Origin: a virus
DNA: 64,000 nt
Reading direction: 5' to 3' (one strand)
Virus record (IMG/VR): IMGVR_UViG_3300037264_003213
Coordinates: 1-64,000 of that record
Shown piece after piece: positions 19,001-26,493 of this stretch; position 1 is the first letter of the stretch; each line of letters opens with the position of its first letter. The translations under genes and the position numbers were made by a program. A model generated the notes under the pieces. That model was not told the origin of the DNA, made no database searches, and saw only the letters and a list, made by a program, of their open reading frames with translations.

Positions 19001-20155
19001 CCTATTTGCTTCTGCCAACCACCAAACTTTAATTGTATTAGTTTCTGTCCACCGCCAATATTTAATTGTATAAGCTTCTGTGCATTCCCAAGTATTGGTC
19101 CAGTTCACTTTGACGTAGATATTAATTTAAGCCTAGAGCCAGTTCGCTTTTGTGAACCACCAAGTTTTGCGTGCATTAATTTCTGCAATGTTCCAAACTT
19201 TAATTGTATAAGCTTCTGTGCATTCCCAAGTATTGGTCCAGTTCACTTTGACGTAGATATTAATTTAAGCCTAGAGCCAGTTCGCTTTTGTGAACCACCA
19301 AGCTTTAATTGTATTAGTTTCTGCAATGTTCCAAGCTTCGACACATGCATTAGTTTCTGTCCACCACCGACATTCCCGTGCATTGGTTTCTGTCCACCAC
19401 CGACATTCCCGTGCATTGGTTTCTGTCCACTACCGACATTCCCGTGCATTAACTTCTGTCCACTACCGACATTCCCGTGCATTAGTTTCTGTCCACCACC
19501 GACTATTATTGTAGATTGGGGGACACCACCTGTTGTACTTGTTAGTATTATATGCCCAGAGACTACCCCTCCTGTTCCATTTGCGATGAGGGGAGGCTTC
19601 CAGGTCGGGCCAACGATGAGTCCACCTGATGAAGAAGACAGTAATAGCATTCCAATCACCTTGAATGAGTTATTGCCTTCGGAGATCAAATTGATTGTTC
19701 CGAAGATCGACAATATTAAAGTGATGCATGATATTCCAAAAGAAATTTTCTTGCGGGGTAATCTGCCAGAAGAAATTAGAATAATTGGGCCAAGTCAACC
19801 AATACCAGACGCCATTATTATTCGAGGTGATATTCCGAAGAGTATTGAACTCATTCATAGTTTTCCAGACAGGATTAAACTTGATGCTACTGATATTCCT
19901 CGCAAAATTTTGGTCGAGCCTGCACCTAATTTCCCAAGTGTTCTTAAACTGGAAATAACAGGGATGCCGCAGACTCTACAGGTTACGGGCATACCAAAAA
20001 CCATCGAAATTATTGAAAATATTCCAAGAACTATTCAATTAGTGATGCCTGAGAATCCAGAAGTAATAATGAAGTGGAACGGTATTCCAGTAGAATTAAA
20101 ACCAAGTCCAGATTTAGAAAAATTGTTAGCTAACTTAGTTATTCCGCAGAGATAA
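16007..20155 (+). CDS. Giant Cys/Phe/Pro-repeat adhesin (fibre protein 3)
   Basis: 1382 residues starting with GTG; AAGGAG stands 4 nt upstream. Domains in order: the shared fibre N-terminal domain (1-133, ending in a THNQLVDAIMAIEEAIG helix); a linker; a PKD-like domain with LDFGDGTKEN (about 224); a Cys-rich joint; then about residues 345-1165 of 11-residue units such as PSFQCISFCDV, PSFDVISFAPF and PNIERVSFDVD, interleaved with VDLSIEPVCFCEP. The C-terminal 200 residues hold a second repeat type, a P..I.I..-rich series (IPKEIFLRG, LPEEIRIIG, IPKTIEI). Regular Phe-x-x-Ile-Ser-Phe spacing suggests stacked strands (beta-solenoid), possibly disulfide-stabilised outside the cell. Function is inferred to be adhesion. 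Confidence 0.8.
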   Translation: MAIGIPKPVYPLAIDSDYTLFRVKNSTQATLSKDLEKTSEIIEITPQDANATEIWSENGFVTIVDELIYYDAVELDENAKVNQLKDCIRGVEGQPDFYHLGTPIASNVVAQTHNQLVDAIMAIEEAIGDIGDVLKIGPQLKEQQTVRKNLLSPAKTQALSMAAAPDALFAAPLNASLSSMVGCCPQVGDDACPDVEFEFNMAGTLGEFCIRIFGNYNSFELDFGDGTKENTQLSGVHQYAGSGPFNPTVTVCAPNCCIVQMPTPPNEFCCGVNLPNPSVPFVVYIPDIPAFPQFIAPKQICPGPLFNLPPILFPEVNLCPSGIPSVASCCPSLIVSIIEVCKTPQIIQIVSPCKISVISLDGCHIPSVISLIGCCMPSVVSFDVVVDLSIEPICFCEPPSFNVISFAPFPNIERVSFDIVVDLSIEPVCFCEPPSFKCISFCDVPSFDVISFAPFPNIGRVSFDVDINLSIEPVRFCEPPNFNCISFCDVPSFQCISFCDVPNFNCISFCEVPKFDVISFAPFPNIGRVSFDVDINLSLEPVRFCQPPSFQCISFCEVPSFQCISFCTPPNFDVISFAPFPNIERVSFDIVVDLSIEPVCFCEPPSFDVISFAPFPSIERVSFDVVVDLSIEPICFCEPPSFAPIGISVDLSFEPVCFCEPPSFDVISFAPFPNIERVSFDVDINLSLEPVCFCEPPSFDVISFAPFPSIERVSFNVVVDLSIDPVCFCEPPNFNCISFCPLPIFNCISFCAFPSIGPVHFDVDINLSIEPVRFCEPPNFQCISFCNVPNFNVISFAPFPSIGPVHFDVDINLSLEPVRFCQPPSFQCISFCNVPNFDVISFAPFPNIGRVSFDVDINLSLEPVRFCQPPSFQCISFCEVPSFQCISFCTPPNFDVISFAPFPNIERVSFDVVVDLSIEPVCFCEPPSFNVISFAPFPSIERVLFDVVVDLSIEPVCFCEPPSFAPIGISVDLTFEPICFCQPPSFAPIGISVDLTFEPICFCQPPNFNCISFCPPPIFNCISFCAFPSIGPVHFDVDINLSLEPVRFCEPPSFACINFCNVPNFNCISFCAFPSIGPVHFDVDINLSLEPVRFCEPPSFNCISFCNVPSFDTCISFCPPPTFPCIGFCPPPTFPCIGFCPLPTFPCINFCPLPTFPCISFCPPPTIIVDWGTPPVVLVSIICPETTPPVPFAMRGGFQVGPTMSPPDEEDSNSIPITLNELLPSEIKLIVPKIDNIKVMHDIPKEIFLRGNLPEEIRIIGPSQPIPDAIIIRGDIPKSIELIHSFPDRIKLDATDIPRKILVEPAPNFPSVLKLEITGMPQTLQVTGIPKTIEIIENIPRTIQLVMPENPEVIMKWNGIPVELKPSPDLEKLLANLVIPQR
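17140..19509 (+). repeat. 33-nt in-frame repeat field of the giant adhesin
   Basis: Imperfect 33-nt units (11 codons) fill this stretch, mixed into longer blocks that recur almost unchanged, for example the stretch coding for CFCEPPSFDVISFAPFP or the one coding FDVDINLSLEPVRFC. Near-identical blocks hundreds of bases apart (for example around 17580-17760 and 18550-18730) indicate recombination or copying between units. The final part (19369-19503) is a run of about 27-nt units coding CI(G/S/N)FCP(P/L)PTFP. Confidence 0.9.
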
Positions 20156-20157
20156 AC

Positions 20158-20982
20158 ATGACAATTAAAAAACACATAAACAAGAATGAATATTGCTTGT
20201 CAAAGTCTGGCCATTGGGTTAGAAACTTTTCTAATCAATTTGTTAAACCAATTGATATTAATGATATCACACCATTAGAAGATATAAAGTTGATACTTGA
20301 AAATGAATTCAAGAACAGTATAAAAAGATATCAAATTATGGAGGATACGATACATGAGAAGGCAGTAATTATTGGGGACGGTTACGGGTTTGAGGAAAGT
20401 GTTAAAGCAATCGAAGACCTTCCGCCTGAAGTCATGGTAATCGGAGTGAATAAAGCCTTTGCCAAATGGACAAGCCAAAGGCGGCTCAATTACTATGTAG
20501 TAAATAATCCATATCAGGATTGTTTATACTATTATCCACAAATTATAACATCATGGCCAACATGCATTGCATCAATAAGAACCAACGCTCATTTCTTGGA
20601 AATATATAAAGGTTTATTATATATTTACTCTCCTGTGAGTGGGGAGATATACAGCGGGCCACATGACGAAAAAACTTACTTTGTTGATGATTATAGAAAC
20701 TCTATTTGTGCTGCAATTGGGTTGTGTCACAAATTTAAAGTTAGAAAATTAATGATGATGTCCACACTGGAAATGTATAAAGAGGAACGATCTGGAACGG
20801 TGTCTGTCAAGGATGGATTGTGGACTTATCCACAACAGAAAATAGCACATGACTTAATCGACGCCAATCTTTATTGGATGCAAAAGGCAAAAATTGATGT
20901 AGGCTACACTAACTCAGGTCTAGATTATGAGTTTGCTACATATATAAATCTAGCTGATTTGAAAAGGTTTTTTAATGGATAA
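20158..20982 (+). CDS. DUF115/MptE-like (motility-accessory-factor type) protein
   Basis: 274 residues, 2 nt after the adhesin stop. Residues about 68-100 read KAVIIGDGYGFEESVKAIEDLPPEVMVIGVN, matching the DUF115/MptE pattern of a beta-strand with G.G.S, then a helix and a second strand ending in N. Relatives include enzymes that transfer nonulosonic acids to flagellin or condense pterin diphosphates. Adjacent fibre genes make a glycosyltransferase-like role on the adhesin possible, but this is inference. It overlaps the next gene by 8 nt. Confidence 0.5.
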   Translation: MTIKKHINKNEYCLSKSGHWVRNFSNQFVKPIDINDITPLEDIKLILENEFKNSIKRYQIMEDTIHEKAVIIGDGYGFEESVKAIEDLPPEVMVIGVNKAFAKWTSQRRLNYYVVNNPYQDCLYYYPQIITSWPTCIASIRTNAHFLEIYKGLLYIYSPVSGEIYSGPHDEKTYFVDDYRNSICAAIGLCHKFKVRKLMMMSTLEMYKEERSGTVSVKDGLWTYPQQKIAHDLIDANLYWMQKAKIDVGYTNSGLDYEFATYINLADLKRFFNG

Positions 20983-21292
20983 AAATAGTAGGAAGGAACC
21001 TAATTTTTCACTAAATGATTTTAGAAAGTGGATGGGCAAACAAAAATTTGAATCTCGTAAACCAAAGTACCGAGGCTGCATTGTCGAGTCTAAACTAAGC
21101 TTGAAAAGGCTGGTAAGCAAGATGGACGTGGACCAAGGTGAGCTTTACGAGATGGCCAAGGATTTCAAGCGTAGAGGTGGCACGATCCTTGAATGCGACA
21201 ATGATAACATTCTGCTGGTAGAAGTTAGATCGGGCACATTTAGAATACCAAAGTTCTTCGTTAGTGTTCTTAACTCATACGGCGAATCATAG
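20975..21292 (+). CDS. Small basic protein, unknown
   Basis: 105 residues, coupled to the previous gene by an 8-nt overlap. The first 40 residues are strongly basic (FRKWMGKQKFESRKPKYRG), then two short helices and a beta hairpin GTILECDNDNILLVEV with RSGTFRIPKFF at the end. It could be a winged-helix nucleic acid binder, but no motif proves it. The 3' end overlaps the converging gene by 23 nt. Confidence 0.5.
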   Translation: MDKNSRKEPNFSLNDFRKWMGKQKFESRKPKYRGCIVESKLSLKRLVSKMDVDQGELYEMAKDFKRRGGTILECDNDNILLVEVRSGTFRIPKFFVSVLNSYGES

Positions 21293-21629
21293 TCTTATTT
21301 TTATTTAACTTAACTGCCACTACTTTTGATAGTTCTGACGCAGAAAAGTTAATCAGGGGAGTATTTGTTGATGGGGGCGCATTGACACCCCTTTTGTGTA
21401 ATTTATCTCGCAACTGTAAATAATCATCAGCACTTTCGAGCCAAGGTTCCCATTCCATGCGGTGGCTTTCAATCACCTTCTCCAAATCAGTCCGCTCTTG
21501 AGAAGACATCCCTAATACGCCCAAATCCGATAGCCTTGACGCCTGAAATTGATGTGTACTGATTACACTACCGATAACTTTAGCGTCTCCTTTATTCCTC
21601 TTGATGAGGTAAAGATACACTTTTCCCAT
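21270..21629 (-). CDS. Hypothetical protein
   Basis: 119 residues from the ATG at 21629, preferred over a TTG at 21647 because GGAGA stands 7 nt upstream. It starts with a strand GKVYLYLIKRNKGDAKVIGSVI, followed by a helical region with HRMEWEPWLESADDYLQLRDKL. I do not recognise it. It converges with and overlaps the plus-strand gene ending at 21292, and overlaps the small minus-strand gene upstream by 38 nt, suggesting a two-gene minus operon. Confidence 0.45.
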   Translation of the reverse strand: MGKVYLYLIKRNKGDAKVIGSVISTHQFQASRLSDLGVLGMSSQERTDLEKVIESHRMEWEPWLESADDYLQLRDKLHKRGVNAPPSTNTPLINFSASELSKVVAVKLNKNKTMIRRMS

Positions 21630-21762
21630 ATTTTTTCTCCAAAACAACCTTAAAGAAAATCTCTAACACCATTTTACTATGATAGTCAAAAGGTTCAAAT
21701 TGCTTGAAGAAGCAATCAAAACTTTCATAAGCTAGTTTAGTTTTTTCTTGAGATTCTGTCAT
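21592..21762 (-). CDS. Small hypothetical protein
   Basis: 56 residues from the ATG at 21762, preceded by AAAGG with 8 nt spacing. Acidic and aromatic, helical (CFFKQFEPFDYHSKMVLEIFFKVVLEKKYG). Its start codon interleaves with the start codon of the divergent plus-strand gene at 21761 (shared CATGA). One of the two may be mis-called; the following minus-strand gene, overlapped by 38 nt, supports this one. Confidence 0.4.
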   Translation of the reverse strand: MTESQEKTKLAYESFDCFFKQFEPFDYHSKMVLEIFFKVVLEKKYGKSVSLPHQEE

Positions 21763-22069
21763 GACCATACCTTTCACTCAATATCTAGATATTAAAGACA
21801 AGTATTGCCTGGCTTATTTTGGTGATGACAAAGAATTACTTTCCAAAATGCTAGAAGCTAGGGAATATATCGAAAAAGAACTTAAAGGCTTAAAAATATT
21901 CATCGCCTGTAAGGATACATCAGTATTACAAGGCGAACGAAATATTATTTTTGAGTCAACTATGCCTTATTTTAAAGGCAAAATAGCTCATATGTGTAAT
22001 TTGGAAAAAAAAGAAGACTTAAAATCGCTTTTAGATGAATCAAAAATACCAATTCCTAAAGATTTCTAA
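21761..22069 (+). CDS. Hypothetical small protein
   Basis: 102 residues with a regular alpha/beta pattern: a helix with DDKELLSKMLEAREYIEKEL, a strand LKIFIACKD, then a helix near the end. Ribosome site is weak (GAGA). The start shares four bases with an opposite-strand start. Unknown function. Confidence 0.5.
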   Translation: MTIPFTQYLDIKDKYCLAYFGDDKELLSKMLEAREYIEKELKGLKIFIACKDTSVLQGERNIIFESTMPYFKGKIAHMCNLEKKEDLKSLLDESKIPIPKDF

Positions 22070-22137
22070 CAAGAAATTAAACAACAATTATATATACATT
22101 CAGACAGACAGACCAGACTAAACAAGGAGTCAGTTTA

Positions 22138-22740
22138 ATGAGTGTTTTTAAGGTACATTTAAATTACCCAGGCAAACAGGGTTATCTAGATTTTAACCCA
22201 GCAACAGCAAGCCCAGGCTTTTTAGGCAATCAGATGCAGCCTTCGAAGCAGCGCACTATGTTTTGCGCTGGCCCGAACAGAATTTATCGGGAATTATTCG
22301 ACGGTCAGGTATTCACGGATTGCAACTATTGGAAGCGTTTTGCTTTCCCACAGGTTCCCCAGGAAACTGCTTTCATCGAAGTCCTAACAGATGACGGAAG
22401 TATTTACTCGGATATCCCAGGCGAAAACACCTTCCCAAAGGTTTTCTATCCATATTCAGTTCTTGCAGCCGATACATTTGCAACCAATTTTATCGACATT
22501 GTTGGAACTTATGGTGCAGCAGCAACATTCGTTCAGATTACCAACTTAGGCACTATTGCTAACCAGGACATTACTGTTCAGCTTAACGGCGACGTTTCAG
22601 CAGTTATGTTACTAGCAAACGGCGATACACAGGTTTTCAATGCTGGTGACTTGGCAGTAACCAAGCTAGCATTTGACGGTGGCGTAGCAACAACCACACT
22701 ACAGATCGTTCTATCCCTAACAGTTCAGTGCAACAGCTAA
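22138..22740 (+). CDS. Probable abundant virion protein (unknown)
   Basis: 200 residues. AAGGAG precedes the ATG, and a strong hairpin terminator follows the stop by 17 nt, so it is a single-gene transcription unit. Codon use is visibly tuned (many GTT, CAG, GGC, AAC codons), as in the capsid gene of this window, which suggests high expression. N-terminal 90 residues are aromatic and Pro-rich; the C-terminal half is a predicted beta-sandwich with DITVQLNGDVSAVMLL and LQIVLSLTVQC. It could be a capsid decoration or tail protein. No family recognised. Confidence 0.6.
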   Translation: MSVFKVHLNYPGKQGYLDFNPATASPGFLGNQMQPSKQRTMFCAGPNRIYRELFDGQVFTDCNYWKRFAFPQVPQETAFIEVLTDDGSIYSDIPGENTFPKVFYPYSVLAADTFATNFIDIVGTYGAAATFVQITNLGTIANQDITVQLNGDVSAVMLLANGDTQVFNAGDLAVTKLAFDGGVATTTLQIVLSLTVQCNS

Positions 22741-22757
22741 TAGGATTTAATCCGAAA

Positions 22758-22791
22758 AATAAGCCACCTAATTAGGTGGCTTATTTTTTTT
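22758..22791 (+). terminator. Rho-independent terminator
   Basis: A near-perfect inverted repeat AATAAGCCACCTA / TAGGTGGCTTATT with a 2-nt centre is followed by a T-run. It ends the transcript of the gene stopping at 22740 and isolates it from the glycosyltransferase gene. Confidence 0.9.
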
Positions 22792-22804
22792 ACTATATTA
22801 GTTC

Positions 22805-23818
22805 ATGATACTAGGATTAAAAAAGAAACCAAAGCCAGTAGAAAATACCTTGCGAAGCTTCTATGACAAACGCAATAAAATACTACTTATTCGTGACGCA
22901 AGGGGCATTGGTGACATTTTGAATTGCAGGATGTTATTCAAAAATTTCAAAGATCAATGCCCTGATTTACACCTGACATTCGCTTGCTTCCCTCAATACG
23001 CGGAATTGGTGCAAGACCACCCTTATCTGGATGCCGTCATTGCTATTAAAGACATAAACAAAAACGACTACATGACTTCGTATGATATCAGCAAATGCTG
23101 TATTCAGTATGAATCCAAGGAAATGAGCAGGAACGTCAAGCATCGAGCAGAAATATGGGCAGATTTTTGCGGCATTAAGCTGGAAGATCACAACATGCAT
23201 TTACCATATATCAGCAAAGAAAAAATGCTCGAAGGAAGATCGGTAATAAACAATCTAACCAAGAAAAAGAGCGTATTTTTCTCACCGTTGGCATTCGAAA
23301 ATCTAAGGTCTTTGCCCGCCGACCTAATAAAAGAGACGGTAAAGCTACTCAGAAACAAAGGGCTATTTGTTTATTCGGCACATAATGCTCCTTTAGAGCA
23401 ATTGTCCAGCTTGGGAGTTCCTGTGTTGATAGGCAAGTCAGTATCGGATTGGATGAGTTTTATTCATGCGGCGGATTACGTTGTAACGGTAGATACTTCG
23501 AATTTCCATTATGCGGGAGCTATTGGCAAGCCAATGACAGGTATTTTTACACACGTTGACGGAAAATTAAGGGGTAAATTTTACGACTTTATCCTGGTGC
23601 AGCATCATAGAAATAATGGGAATTGGCCTTGCGGTGGCCCTTGTTATAATTATTTATATTGTTCACATCCTAACTGTGTCGAACCAATTATTGGTCCGAA
23701 TAACCAAAGAACGCCATTAGGATTACGTCCATGTTTAACAGAATTAACTATAGAAATGATTCAAGAAGGTATTAACTCTATGTTGAAGAAATGGCCTTTG
23801 CAATTAAGCATGGATTAA
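22805..23818 (+). CDS. Glycosyltransferase family 9-like (heptosyltransferase type)
   Basis: 337 residues. The N-terminal Rossmann domain has ILLIRDARGIGDILNCRML, a variant of the GT9 start (i...rgiGD.l...P), then HLTFACFPQYAELVQDHPYLDAVI. The C-terminal domain has FIHAADYVVTVDTSNFHYAGAIGKPMTGIF, matching the conserved l...a.l.v..DTg..HlAaA.g.P.valf. Cys residues near the C-terminus (WPCGGPCYNYLYCSHPNC) are an addition. GT9 enzymes add heptose to lipopolysaccharide cores; a phage enzyme could modify host or virion glycans. The ATG lies directly behind TATATTAGTTC with no ribosome site. The 3' end overlaps the HNH gene by 41 nt. Confidence 0.8.
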   Translation: MILGLKKKPKPVENTLRSFYDKRNKILLIRDARGIGDILNCRMLFKNFKDQCPDLHLTFACFPQYAELVQDHPYLDAVIAIKDINKNDYMTSYDISKCCIQYESKEMSRNVKHRAEIWADFCGIKLEDHNMHLPYISKEKMLEGRSVINNLTKKKSVFFSPLAFENLRSLPADLIKETVKLLRNKGLFVYSAHNAPLEQLSSLGVPVLIGKSVSDWMSFIHAADYVVTVDTSNFHYAGAIGKPMTGIFTHVDGKLRGKFYDFILVQHHRNNGNWPCGGPCYNYLYCSHPNCVEPIIGPNNQRTPLGLRPCLTELTIEMIQEGINSMLKKWPLQLSMD

Positions 23819-24380
23819 TGTTTTTTTTATTACAAAATTCTTTGACTAATGACGCTAGAGAATTAACAAAAACCTCTTCTGAAATTACTTGGTGTAAAAG
23901 ACAATTAAATTTTTTACCAATTTGTCTATTTTCAATATCCCCCCTCCTTGCAGAGTTGTCAGACTGGGGGATTATTCTTAGATTTGATAATTCATAATTA
24001 CCTTCAGAATCCATACGGTCAACACTAGGACGAACACCAGGGTTATCTTGCATAAATTTAGTTATTTCTGGAACCGCCCACTCCATAAATTCAGGACGAA
24101 TAATTTTAAGTTTTACATTTTTATAACTAGGATATACTTCTTCATTACTTGTCCTTCTTACCATTCCCCGCCATGCTGTTGCTGCTTTGCCATACGGCGT
24201 TGAATTTATTTTTTTTGCGCGTTTCCTTTTAGACGCTTTGCCATTTTCAGTTCTAACGTAATTTCTAACATCTTGCAAAAGACATATTTTACACCTACTT
24301 GTTTTACCATCACCAGCACGCTTGTCAGTAAAAAATTCATTTAAATTTTTACTTATTTTACATTTGGTACATTTTTTCAT
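23778..24380 (-). CDS. HNH homing endonuclease with N-terminal zinc ribbon
   Basis: 200 residues from the ATG at 24380; a longer in-frame start at 24416 is not favoured. N-terminal CTKCKISKNLNEFF ... SRCKICL is a four-Cys zinc ribbon. The catalytic region is RPSVDRMDSEGNYELSNLRIIPQSDNS (about 127-153), the HNH variant with D for the first His. The C-terminal part (LASLVKEFCNKKNINPCLIAKAI) resembles a DNA-binding HTH of the NUMOD type. Free-standing and convergent with the GT9 gene, overlapping its last 41 nt. Confidence 0.8.
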   Translation of the reverse strand: MKKCTKCKISKNLNEFFTDKRAGDGKTSRCKICLLQDVRNYVRTENGKASKRKRAKKINSTPYGKAATAWRGMVRRTSNEEVYPSYKNVKLKIIRPEFMEWAVPEITKFMQDNPGVRPSVDRMDSEGNYELSNLRIIPQSDNSARRGDIENRQIGKKFNCLLHQVISEEVFVNSLASLVKEFCNKKNINPCLIAKAISST

Positions 24381-24472
24381 AATATGAAGTATATACGCAA
24401 TTTCAAAAACTGTCAATATCTAAAATTGGCATTTTGAAATTTTTATTTTAAAAATTAACTATATAATTAGTT

Positions 24473-24709
24473 ATGGGAGATTTAATAAGGCCCACTAAAA
24501 TTCGTGTGGTAACTAGAGAAGGAGAATGTCAGTTAAATATAACAATAGACCTGAACATTAACCTGAATACTGGTACTGTCGATTTACAATCCGCTCAAGC
24601 CAACAAAATAGAGAAACCAATAGAAGATGAAGATAAGACAGTTTGGGCCATACCGACTTTCAAATCAGAAGACAAAGTAAAGTTTGGTAAAAGAAAAGAA
24701 CAGGAGTAA
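24473..24709 (+). CDS. Hypothetical small beta-rich protein
   Basis: 78 residues, TATATAATTAGTT directly precedes the ATG and there is no ribosome site. N-terminal strands (KIRVVTREGECQLNITIDLNINLN) are followed by a charged tail (KFGKRKEQE). Unknown. A GIY-YIG gene follows, and sequence at the end of this gene (TTTGGTAAAAGAAAAGAACAGGAGT) is repeated imperfectly just upstream of that gene. Confidence 0.5.
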   Translation: MGDLIRPTKIRVVTREGECQLNITIDLNINLNTGTVDLQSAQANKIEKPIEDEDKTVWAIPTFKSEDKVKFGKRKEQE

Positions 24710-24759
24710 GATTCCCAAATAATTTCAGTTTTGGTAAAATGAAAGAAAAGGAGTGAAAA

Positions 24760-25476
24760 ATGATAGGAATATACGGCATTAAAAACAAGGTAAATCTGAA
24801 AACTTATGTTGGACAAAGCATTACAATACCATATCGTTTTACAATTCATCAAAAACATCTAATGGAAAACCGCCACTTTAATTCATGTTTGCAAGAAGAG
24901 TTCAATCAATTTGGAATAAATAATTTTGATTTCTTGGTTTTAGAAAAATGTCAGGATGATCTTCTTGATGAAAAAGAAAAGCAATGGATAAAGGAATTAA
25001 GAGAAACAACTGGCGTATATAACGTAAGAGCAGGAGGAGAGAATTTAAGGGGAAACAATAACCCATTTTTTGGTAAGAAACACACAGATGAGGCTAAGAA
25101 TAAAATGTCCGTAAGTAAATCAAAAATGTATGTCGGCTCAAATAATCCAAACTATGGAAAACAACAAACGCATAGCACAAAATTAAAAATGGCAATAAAT
25201 AATAGTGGCACAAAATTAAATCCTGATAAGGTTCTAGAAATTAAAAATTGTTTACTTGCTGGAGAAGACCATTTATTCATAGCAAATAAATACAAAATAA
25301 GTAGAACTGTAATTACCAGAATTTCTAACGGCACAAGATGGAGTAATATAACTGGAGGACCAGTTATGCCAGTTGTTTACAATGATGCTGGAATAAGACA
25401 ATTATCCACCACTCATAAAATGAGAATAGGGAAATCTCATCAAGGAATGAAATACAAAAGAAAGGTGGTAATATAA
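24760..25476 (+). CDS. GIY-YIG homing endonuclease
   Basis: 238 residues with AAGGAG before the start. GIYGIKN ... TYVGQS (residues 3-20) is the GIY-YIG pair; the conserved Arg is in PYRFTIH and Glu in LDEKEKQWIKEL. A middle region with GNNNPFFGKKHTDEAKNKMS and GSNNPNYGKQQTHSTKLKM is two NUMOD3-type DNA-binding repeats, followed by a HTH (LFIANKYKISRTVITRISNG). It sits between a small gene and the actin-like gene and ends exactly one base before the latter, as an inserted mobile element would. Confidence 0.85.
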   Translation: MIGIYGIKNKVNLKTYVGQSITIPYRFTIHQKHLMENRHFNSCLQEEFNQFGINNFDFLVLEKCQDDLLDEKEKQWIKELRETTGVYNVRAGGENLRGNNNPFFGKKHTDEAKNKMSVSKSKMYVGSNNPNYGKQQTHSTKLKMAINNSGTKLNPDKVLEIKNCLLAGEDHLFIANKYKISRTVITRISNGTRWSNITGGPVMPVVYNDAGIRQLSTTHKMRIGKSHQGMKYKRKVVI

Positions 25477-26493
25477 ATGCCATGTGGTTTTGATGCTGGA
25501 ACCTACAATCTTGTGTGCTGCACAAGGGATGACAAGAAAAACTTCGTTTACGACCGAGAAGTAAATGCATTCTTGGAAATACCACTAGAAGATCGTTTGG
25601 TTTTCCAAATGATGAAAACAGTCGGTGTGCCGTTAATCGAAAGAGAAAAGACAAAGAAAGCTTATGCTCTTGGCGAGAAAGCGGTTCGCATGGCTTATAC
25701 ATTGGCGCAACTGGAACTTAAACGACCAATGCGAGACGGCTGTGTAAATTCAAAAGAAAAAGAAGCTTACGAAGTCATGAGTATTATGATTCATAGCTTG
25801 TTAGAAGGCAACGTTAATAGTCCCAATGACGTGCTTTATTACAGCGTGCCAGCTAACGCAATTAACGAAGAAACTGACACTGAATTCCACACAAAAGTCT
25901 TGGAGTCTATCTTTATGGCTTATGAATCCGACAACAAATACAAGGTAAAAGCTTTACCAATTAACGAAGGCTTAGCTCTTGTTTATGCAGAACTCAAAGC
26001 TGACAACTACACGGGTATTGGTATTTCTTTCGGAGCAGGCATGGTTAATCTATGCTTCTCTATGTTCGGTGTTCCTGTATTCACATTTGCAATCGTCAAT
26101 AGTGGTGACTGGATTGACAAAATGGCAGCAAAGGCCACTGGCGAAAGTACCACCTTCATAAACCAAGAAAAAACTAAAATCAATCTAAACGTTGAGCCAA
26201 CCAACTTGGTTGAGCGCGCTATTCAGACTCAATATAGAATCATGATCGAAAAGACCGTTAATGTCATTAAGAAAGGTTTAAGTGAAGTGGGCAAGAAGGC
26301 ACGCTCAGACATGCCTGTTAATATTGTCATAGCGGGCGGCACCTCTTTGCCAATAGGATTTGATACGTTGTTTAGAGATATAATTAAGCAGGCAGAACTT
26401 CCAATCCAGATTGGGACTATTGTAAGACCAGATGATCCATTATTTAGCGTTGCCAGGGGATGCTTGGTAGCAGCGGAGAATTCTTTGCAATGA
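25477..26493 (+). CDS. Actin-like ATPase (ParM/MreB superfamily)
   Basis: 338 residues, with AAAGGTGG upstream. The actin fold motifs are in order: phosphate 1 GFDAGTYN (4-11), connect 1 around YYSVPANAINEE (121-132) with NEGLALVYAE (163), phosphate 2 GIGISFGAGMVN (180-191) and adenosine NIVIAGGTSLP (282-292). Length is right for ParM/Alp proteins. Filament-forming actin-like proteins in phages and plasmids can position DNA or virions in the cell. No parR-like partner or centromere repeats are recognised beside it. It could also be a monomeric chaperone-type ATPase. Confidence 0.75.
   Translation: MPCGFDAGTYNLVCCTRDDKKNFVYDREVNAFLEIPLEDRLVFQMMKTVGVPLIEREKTKKAYALGEKAVRMAYTLAQLELKRPMRDGCVNSKEKEAYEVMSIMIHSLLEGNVNSPNDVLYYSVPANAINEETDTEFHTKVLESIFMAYESDNKYKVKALPINEGLALVYAELKADNYTGIGISFGAGMVNLCFSMFGVPVFTFAIVNSGDWIDKMAAKATGESTTFINQEKTKINLNVEPTNLVERAIQTQYRIMIEKTVNVIKKGLSEVGKKARSDMPVNIVIAGGTSLPIGFDTLFRDIIKQAELPIQIGTIVRPDDPLFSVARGCLVAAENSLQ

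Noticed and set aside
17140-19509. Repeat array that might be taken for CRISPR
   Set aside because: Units are in frame with a long ORF, are not separated by unique spacers and vary by codon; no cas genes nearby apart from a Cas4-like replication nuclease.
17095-19713. Long minus-strand open frames opposite the adhesin repeats
   Set aside because: They are shadows of the 33-nt repeats, have no ribosome site, and mirror the repeat in a different frame.
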